In this document: positions 60,013 through 64,000 of the stretch, in pieces
How positions within the stretch are numbered: the first letter of the stretch is position 1
Layout of the letters: every line of letters starts with the position of its first letter
Assembly: GCA_966211455.1 (NCBI GenBank)
Contig: CBIHNI010000002.1
Location: 306,575-370,574, forward strand
Length of the DNA: 64,000 nucleotides
Reading direction: 5' to 3'
DNA from: 21-14-0-10-47-8 sp966211455
GTDB lineage: Bacteria; Bdellovibrionota; Bdellovibrionia; Bdellovibrionales; Bdellovibrionaceae
The notes under the pieces: generated by a model
The model's input: only the letters and a program-made list of their open reading frames with translations
What the model was told of the DNA's origin: nothing
The model's database searches: none
Translations under genes and position numbers: made by a program

Positions 60013-60309
60013 TCAACTCTTTTTAAAAAGGGCTTCGGCCGCAGCCTTCAATGCGGCCGCCTTATCGACTTGCGCCCCACGCTCGGTGGCGGGCTGAAAG
60101 TATTCGCAATAATTTGCTCGGTCTTTTTCTCTCACCACATCAGCCGAAGGCTCACGGCATTCGTTGTAAGCCTTCGGGTCGTAGAAATGGCAGTTCTTGC
60201 AGACATGAACATCGGCCCGGCAGTGCACGCACTCTTCCCGAAAACCGATCTTCGCATCTGAAAACTGCATTTCTTTCTGGCAAGAAAAACAGACAAGCTT
60301 GATCGCCAT
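60013..60309 (-). CDS. zinc-ribbon protein of unknown function
   Basis: 98 residues. Three CxxC pairs (7/10, 27/30, 37/40) and two further cysteines near 51 and 68, with His near 42. They could bind one or two zinc ions. A glutamine/arginine-rich middle and an alanine/lysine-rich C-terminal helix follow. The start overlaps the glpX stop (TAATG), so the two are translationally linked. Perhaps a small nucleic-acid- or protein-binding factor. Confidence 0.75.
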   Translation of the reverse strand: MAIKLVCFSCQKEMQFSDAKIGFREECVHCRADVHVCKNCHFYDPKAYNECREPSADVVREKDRANYCEYFQPATERGAQVDKAAALKAAAEALFKKS

Positions 60310-61274
60310 TACTGCATTCCAGGTTTTTTATTCAGCTGGTGATGAGCTTCGATCGTGCGGATCGTACCCGTCTGCGAACGCATCACAATCGAATGAGTCG
60401 TCGCCTGGCGGCCCGGCAAGGTCTTCACACCTTTCAATAACGGACCATCCGTCACACCGGTCGCGCAGAACATGACCGAGCCATGTGCAAGCTCATGGAT
60501 CGAGTATTTTTTCTTGAGATCTTTGACGCCCATTTTGAGGGCGCGCTGTTTTTCTTCGTCGTTACGGAATTGCAAGCGACCCTGAAAGTCCCCGCCCAAA
60601 CACTGAAGTGCCGCCGCCGAGATCACACCTTCTGGTGCGCCACCGGTGCCCAGCAAAAGATCGATCCCGCTTTCAGGCCACGCGGTCGCAATCGCCGCCG
60701 AGACGTCACCGTCACCGATCAAGTGAATGCGTGCACCGGTTTTGCGGACTTCGGCGATCAGATCTTTGTGACGTGGTCGATCCAAAATCACTACGGTCAC
60801 ATCTTCAATGGGCTTACCCAAGGCTTTGGCGACTTTTTGCACGTTGACCGTGGGGCTTGCATCGATGTCAATTTGACCTTTGGCCGCCGGACCGCAGGCG
60901 ATCTTCGCCATGTAGGTGTCAGGGGCGTGCAAGAAATTTCCTTTTTCCGCCACCGCGATGACCGAGATCGATCCAACCCCGCCATTGGCGCAGATGGTGG
61001 TGCCTTCCAAAGGATCTAGCGCGATATCGATCGCCGGGTTTCCAGCACCACGTTGGCCGACTTTTTCACCGATGTAAAGCATCGGAGCTTCATCGCGCTC
61101 GCCTTCACCGATCACGACCGTCCCGTCGATCGACAAAGAATCGAAAGCTTTTCTCATGGCATCGACGGCGGCTTTGTCGGCGGCTTTTTCGTCTCCGCGT
61201 CCCATGTAGCGAGCACATGCTAAAGCTGCAGCTTCGGTGATTCTTACAAGCTCAAGAGCCAGGTTTCGATCCAT
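60309..61274 (-). CDS. glpX: class II fructose-1,6-bisphosphatase
   Basis: 321 residues. Hydrolyses fructose 1,6-bisphosphate in gluconeogenesis. GlpX metal-site residues: GEGERDEAPMLYIGEKVG (about 57-74) and DIALDPLEGTTICANGG (about 84-101), and GTGGAPEGVISAAALQCLGG near 212. A GGAG site precedes the ATG. Its first 31 bases overlap the thioesterase gene. No class I FBPase is visible in this window. Confidence 0.93.
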   Translation of the reverse strand: MDRNLALELVRITEAAALACARYMGRGDEKAADKAAVDAMRKAFDSLSIDGTVVIGEGERDEAPMLYIGEKVGQRGAGNPAIDIALDPLEGTTICANGGVGSISVIAVAEKGNFLHAPDTYMAKIACGPAAKGQIDIDASPTVNVQKVAKALGKPIEDVTVVILDRPRHKDLIAEVRKTGARIHLIGDGDVSAAIATAWPESGIDLLLGTGGAPEGVISAAALQCLGGDFQGRLQFRNDEEKQRALKMGVKDLKKKYSIHELAHGSVMFCATGVTDGPLLKGVKTLPGRQATTHSIVMRSQTGTIRTIEAHHQLNKKPGMQ

Positions 61275-61660
61275 TTTTGATTCTCCAATACGTGTTTCAT
61301 GCTTGAGGGGGTTTTAATCAATTTCAAATTCAGATCCAGCGGCACATGCACCGTTCGACATTCGCTGATCAGCTCTTCGCCGCGGAACATTTTGTACTCG
61401 AAAATAATGCGGATTTTTTTTAAAGTGGCCTGCACCTGCACCACCAGATCGTCACCGAATTTGGCCGGCTTGATGTGGCGCACTTGGGTTTCGTACACCG
61501 CCAGATGCGAAGCGCTGGCCGGTTTTTGGTAATCCAGCATACCGTTGTGATGGGCCCAGTGCACACGGGCTTCTTCATACACCCGCAGATAATTCGAGTG
61601 ATGCATGATCCCCATCAAGTCGGTTTCGTAAAACTGAACCTTGTGTTTGTAGCTTAACAT
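61244..61660 (-). CDS. YbgC-type acyl-CoA thioesterase
   Basis: 138 residues, hotdog fold: FYETDLMGIMHHSNYLRVYEEARVHW (about 10-34) holds the catalytic Asp and His of the 4HBT family. Probably hydrolyses short acyl-CoA or acyl-ACP. It abuts the PilZ gene (61661) on one side and overlaps glpX on the other, so it is within an operon. In other bacteria YbgC belongs to the Tol-Pal cluster; that is not so here. Confidence 0.85.
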   Translation of the reverse strand: MLSYKHKVQFYETDLMGIMHHSNYLRVYEEARVHWAHHNGMLDYQKPASASHLAVYETQVRHIKPAKFGDDLVVQVQATLKKIRIIFEYKMFRGEELISECRTVHVPLDLNLKLIKTPSSMKHVLENQKWIETWLLSL

Positions 61661-62395
61661 CTACTGGGCTCGCTGACTGCGAAGCAGAATCAAAAGACCC
61701 GCCAGATCTCCACCGCGACGCTCGTTCACCTGATCAAGAACGCGAATCACGCGGTCCATCCAGCTCGCCCCCATGGAAACTTTGCGTGGGCCCGGGTTCA
61801 ACAATTCAGAAGCTTGAAAATAAGCCGCCGACTCGTCCGCGGTGCCGGCTGATTTTTGCACCGAAATCGCCCCGTTATCGTAAATCCAGACCGTGTTATC
61901 CGATTCGACAACCGCATGTTCGACTTCCAGGCGTCCGGCGCGGAAGTTGACGATCACGTTGGTATCGAAAGCGCCATGCAGCCACAGACTTCCGCGCAGC
62001 TGTTCCGGCAATTGTGAAAGCGGGATCTCTTTCATCGAGTCCGAGACGATCTGATCCTTGGTGATTTGATCCAAAACCAAACGATTATCAAAACCGGTGT
62101 TTTCAAAAACAAATCCGGCCACATTGGCTTTCAAACGCACGACGCGGACTTTGAAAGGAGTCGTCTCTTCTTGGCCCGGGATTTTCAAACGAAGCTCAAG
62201 GCTTTGATCCAATCGCAACCCGCCCAGCTGTGCGTGCGCATCGACCGAAAGGCCGCTCAAAGACAGATCATAAACCGCAGAGTAAGTGCGATCCGGCCAC
62301 AGAACCTGAACCTCTGGAATGGCTTCCAGATACTCTTCGGCATGGGCCAGCAAAAGACGTGGGACTTTCTTCGTCGTTCTAAACTCTTTCAGCAC
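61661..62395 (-). CDS. PilZ-domain protein (probable c-di-GMP receptor)
   Basis: 244 residues. The N-terminal PilZ domain (about 5-110) has the DxSxxG motif (YDLSLSGLSVDA, near 44-52); the usual RxxxR is not clear upstream (RTTKKVPR), so c-di-GMP binding may be weak. The rest (about 115-244) is an unknown region. The start is a GTG with an AAGGAG site. Located directly before the thioesterase gene. Confidence 0.72.
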   Translation of the reverse strand: MLKEFRTTKKVPRLLLAHAEEYLEAIPEVQVLWPDRTYSAVYDLSLSGLSVDAHAQLGGLRLDQSLELRLKIPGQEETTPFKVRVVRLKANVAGFVFENTGFDNRLVLDQITKDQIVSDSMKEIPLSQLPEQLRGSLWLHGAFDTNVIVNFRAGRLEVEHAVVESDNTVWIYDNGAISVQKSAGTADESAAYFQASELLNPGPRKVSMGASWMDRVIRVLDQVNERRGGDLAGLLILLRSQRAQ

Positions 62396-62413
62396 GGATG
62401 ATTCTCCTTGGGG

Positions 62414-63088
62414 CTACTTTTTATAGTCGCTTTCCAGGCTTTTTCTCAATGTTTGCGCCACATGATGCATCACGCCTTCAGCCGCCACCGAAAACACCCA
62501 ATCCGGCACCCAGCTGATCTTGCCCGGATAAAGTGCAAAGACCTGGGTCTCTGTCATTTGACGCCCTTGGTCTTTTAAAACCAGCACCCCTTCCATCCCC
62601 GGAAGCCACCCGTGAACCGACTGAAAGAAAATCCGCGATTCGTCTTTCAGAACCTCTTCGGACAGTTGCAAAGTCATCTCGCGGTCTTGGTTCAAAAAAT
62701 GAATCTTCAGCTTCACTTTCGAAGTCGCGGCATCAAACCGGACCTCTTTAAAGTTTTCCGGGATTTCACGCAGACGATTTAGATCCTTGGCTTTCTCGAA
62801 GGCGAAAGCCCGCGGAACTTCAACAAGACCTGCACCCTTAAAGCTCCATCGCTTGTCTTTTTTGATGACCGAGACCGGGATCTTTCGCTCGTCTTTGACC
62901 TGCTTCCAAAGTTTGGGTTTGTGCCAAAAGCCAGGCGTCTCCAGATCCTTTTGCAGAGTTTGAAAATCTTGCGCTTTCCGCGCCTGAAAATCCAAAGCGC
63001 GCGCACTTAAAGCCGAACCCAGCGCCACCGTCAGAAATGCAAAGGAAAAAGCGCTTGGCGTAAGCACCCGTTTTAAGAGATAGTTCAA
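62414..63088 (-). CDS. secreted protein of unknown function
   Basis: 224 residues from a TTG at 63088, chosen because it yields a normal signal peptide (basic NYLLKR then hydrophobic core, ending near SARA at about 31). An ATG at 63121 in frame would give a long acidic leader and overlap the pgsA start codon on the other strand, so it is less likely. The mature protein is basic and mixed alpha/beta, with no cysteines. Not recognised. The START codon choice is the main uncertainty. Confidence 0.55.
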   Translation of the reverse strand: MNYLLKRVLTPSAFSFAFLTVALGSALSARALDFQARKAQDFQTLQKDLETPGFWHKPKLWKQVKDERKIPVSVIKKDKRWSFKGAGLVEVPRAFAFEKAKDLNRLREIPENFKEVRFDAATSKVKLKIHFLNQDREMTLQLSEEVLKDESRIFFQSVHGWLPGMEGVLVLKDQGRQMTETQVFALYPGKISWVPDWVFSVAAEGVMHHVAQTLRKSLESDYKK

Positions 63089-63119
63089 GCAGTTTACGAA
63101 CTTTAAGTCTGGGGAAAGC

Positions 63120-63686
63120 ATGAGCAATTGGAAAAAATCATTGCCGATGAACATCACCTTGTCACGGATCGTTTTGGTCCCTGTGATCGTGGCTTTGATG
63201 TGGCCCAACACTTTAGGTGGCAATGTCGCCGCCGCAGTCCTTTTCATCGTCGCCTCCATCTCTGATTACTATGATGGCTACTTTGCCCGAAAATACAATG
63301 CGGTCAGCACCATGGGGAAATTCATGGACCCGATCGCCGACAAGATCCTGGTGACCAGCATTTTGGTGATGCTCGTGCATTCAGCCCGCATTGAACCCCT
63401 GATGGTCATCATCATCCTAGCCCGCGATAACTTTATTGGCGGCCTGCGCTCGGTGGCGGCTGCCGACCAGATCATCATCGACGCCAAGCCGGCCGGCAAA
63501 TGGAAGACGGCCCTGCAAATGGTCGCCATCCCGGCTGTCATCATCGATCAACAGTTCCTGGGTCTACCTTTTGAAAAAATTGGGTACTGGGTTCTTTGGA
63601 TCAGCGTGATTTTGAGTGTGACTTCGGGGATCCAGTATTACCTGGGCTACCTGAAAGCTCGACGGGCTTTGGACCCACGGGCATAA
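63120..63686 (+). CDS. pgsA: CDP-diacylglycerol-glycerol-3-phosphate 3-phosphatidyltransferase
   Basis: 188 residues. Makes phosphatidylglycerol phosphate. The CDP-alcohol phosphotransferase motif is intact: DYYDGYFARKYNAVSTMGKFMDPIADK (D-G-x2-A-R-x8-G-x3-D-x3-D, about 43-68). Four hydrophobic segments follow. GGGGAAAG lies ahead of the ATG. Its 3' end overlaps the small convergent gene by about 86 bases. Confidence 0.93.
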   Translation: MSNWKKSLPMNITLSRIVLVPVIVALMWPNTLGGNVAAAVLFIVASISDYYDGYFARKYNAVSTMGKFMDPIADKILVTSILVMLVHSARIEPLMVIIILARDNFIGGLRSVAAADQIIIDAKPAGKWKTALQMVAIPAVIIDQQFLGLPFEKIGYWVLWISVILSVTSGIQYYLGYLKARRALDPRA

Positions 63687-63870
63687 CTGCGGCGGGTGCG
63701 ATCTCGACCGCCACTGGTTTTGCGACCGAAGCCACCATCCGGCTCATGCGGTATTGCGAGCCCTGGTACAGTCCAACCCCATAAGCCAGCACGCCTGCTG
63801 AAATTAAGAGCAGCCAAACCCACAACTTTTGCTGAAATTGTCGGCGAATTTGAGTCGATTCACTTTTCAT
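63601..63870 (-). CDS. small membrane protein of unknown function
   Basis: 89 residues: a basic N terminus, one membrane helix (about 16-36), then a Pro/Ala/Val-rich and Ser/Gly/Lys-rich tail. Convergently overlaps pgsA by 86 bases, which makes it a less certain gene; an AGAG site precedes its ATG. No similarity recognised. Confidence 0.45.
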   Translation of the reverse strand: MKSESTQIRRQFQQKLWVWLLLISAGVLAYGVGLYQGSQYRMSRMVASVAKPVAVEIAPAAVMPVGPKPVELSGSPGNTGSPKSHSKSR

Positions 63871-63892
63871 ATCTCTATTTTTCCGGAAACAG

Positions 63893-63922
63893 TTGACAAG
63901 TCAAAGTCCAAAAGTGTTTAAC
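63893..63922 (+). promoter_or_regulatory. promoter of tRNA-Gly
   Basis: Perfect TTGACA (63893-63898) and a weaker TTTAAC (63917-63922) 18 bases apart, 20 bases before the tRNA. Confidence 0.55.
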
Positions 63923-63942
63923 TGGTCGCTCTAAACGCGACT

Positions 63943-64000
63943 GCGGGAGTAGCTCAGTTGATAGAGCGTCGCCTTGCCAAGGCGAAGGTCGCGGGTTTGA
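63943..64000 (+). tRNA. tRNA-Gly (anticodon GCC), cut by the window edge
   Basis: 5' acceptor GCGGGAG, D arm with AGCTCAGTTGATAGAGC, anticodon stem TCGCC/GGCGA around TTGCCAA, anticodon GCC. The sequence ends in the T arm (GCGGGTTTGA). Confidence 0.93.

Noticed and set aside
1..64000. CRISPR arrays, transposases and prophage genes
   Set aside because: No regularly spaced repeat array, no DDE or tyrosine recombinase, and no phage structural protein was recognised in any part of the window.

Overview
The window looks like a chromosomal segment of a Gram-negative predatory-type bacterium of the Bdellovibrio lineage. This is an inference from gene content, not a database match. The signs are the roughly 50% GC base composition, many small secreted proteins of unknown function, a two-HTH regulator of the TIGR02147/DUF4423 type, a soluble Cache protein beside a chemoreceptor, and the grouping miaB, bifunctional nuclease, guaB, guaA, dnaE. 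Most of the window is ordinary housekeeping DNA; the accessory material lies at about 4.4-5.5 kb, 17.5-24 kb and 28.3-29 kb.

Layout. 0-5.3 kb: the end of a secreted protein, leucine dehydrogenase, then a YfgM-like/BamB-like outer-membrane-assembly pair with a small lipoprotein, and a secreted protein. 5.3-17.4 kb: a large TolB-propeller/M28-peptidase/PDZ protein, an RlmC-like RNA methyltransferase, an RDD membrane protein, a 609-residue exported protein, an MscS channel, and two tandem peptide-binding proteins without transporter genes. tRNA-Val(GAC) follows. 17.6-24 kb is accessory: small secreted proteins, a self-contained HTH plus nucleotidyltransferase pair behind a perfect inverted-repeat operator and lying between two 30-base direct repeats, a double-HTH regulator, and two unknown genes with a short decayed duplicate of one of them. 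24-28.3 kb: a hexapeptide-repeat acyltransferase, a chemoreceptor with a soluble Cache protein, and a porin-like protein. 28.25-28.99 kb has no genes but is very rich in structure: a G-run block, hexamer repeats, GC-rich hairpins in inverted orientation, and a second copy of a structured repeat also found at 5.36 kb.

29-40.8 kb is a long leftward, operon-like series: miaB, bifunctional nuclease, gamma-carbonic-anhydrase-like protein, guaB, guaA, dnaE, two envelope proteins (one CsgG/FlgT-like) and a LipB-like protein lacking the catalytic cysteine. 40.8-48 kb holds a histone-H1-like protein with a Cys/His motif, a DUF4097 protein, a rightward thiolase plus two-subunit CoA-transferase operon (ketone-body or short-chain acyl-CoA metabolism), and lipoproteins. 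48-54.7 kb is a second leftward series: tilS, ftsH, cdaA (c-di-AMP synthase), a YbbR protein, glmM, pdxJ and tsaE, joining c-di-AMP signalling to cell-wall precursor synthesis. 54.7-64 kb: a beta-barrel protein, an aldo/keto reductase, an aldehyde dehydrogenase, a leftward cluster with a START-domain protein, then PilZ protein, thioesterase, glpX and zinc-ribbon protein, then pgsA and a tRNA-Gly(GCC) cut by the window edge.

No rRNA genes, CRISPR arrays, transposases or phage structural genes were recognised. The most unusual stretches are the structured non-coding element near 28.45-28.91 kb with its relative at 5.36 kb, and the HTH-nucleotidyltransferase island near 17.6-19.4 kb.
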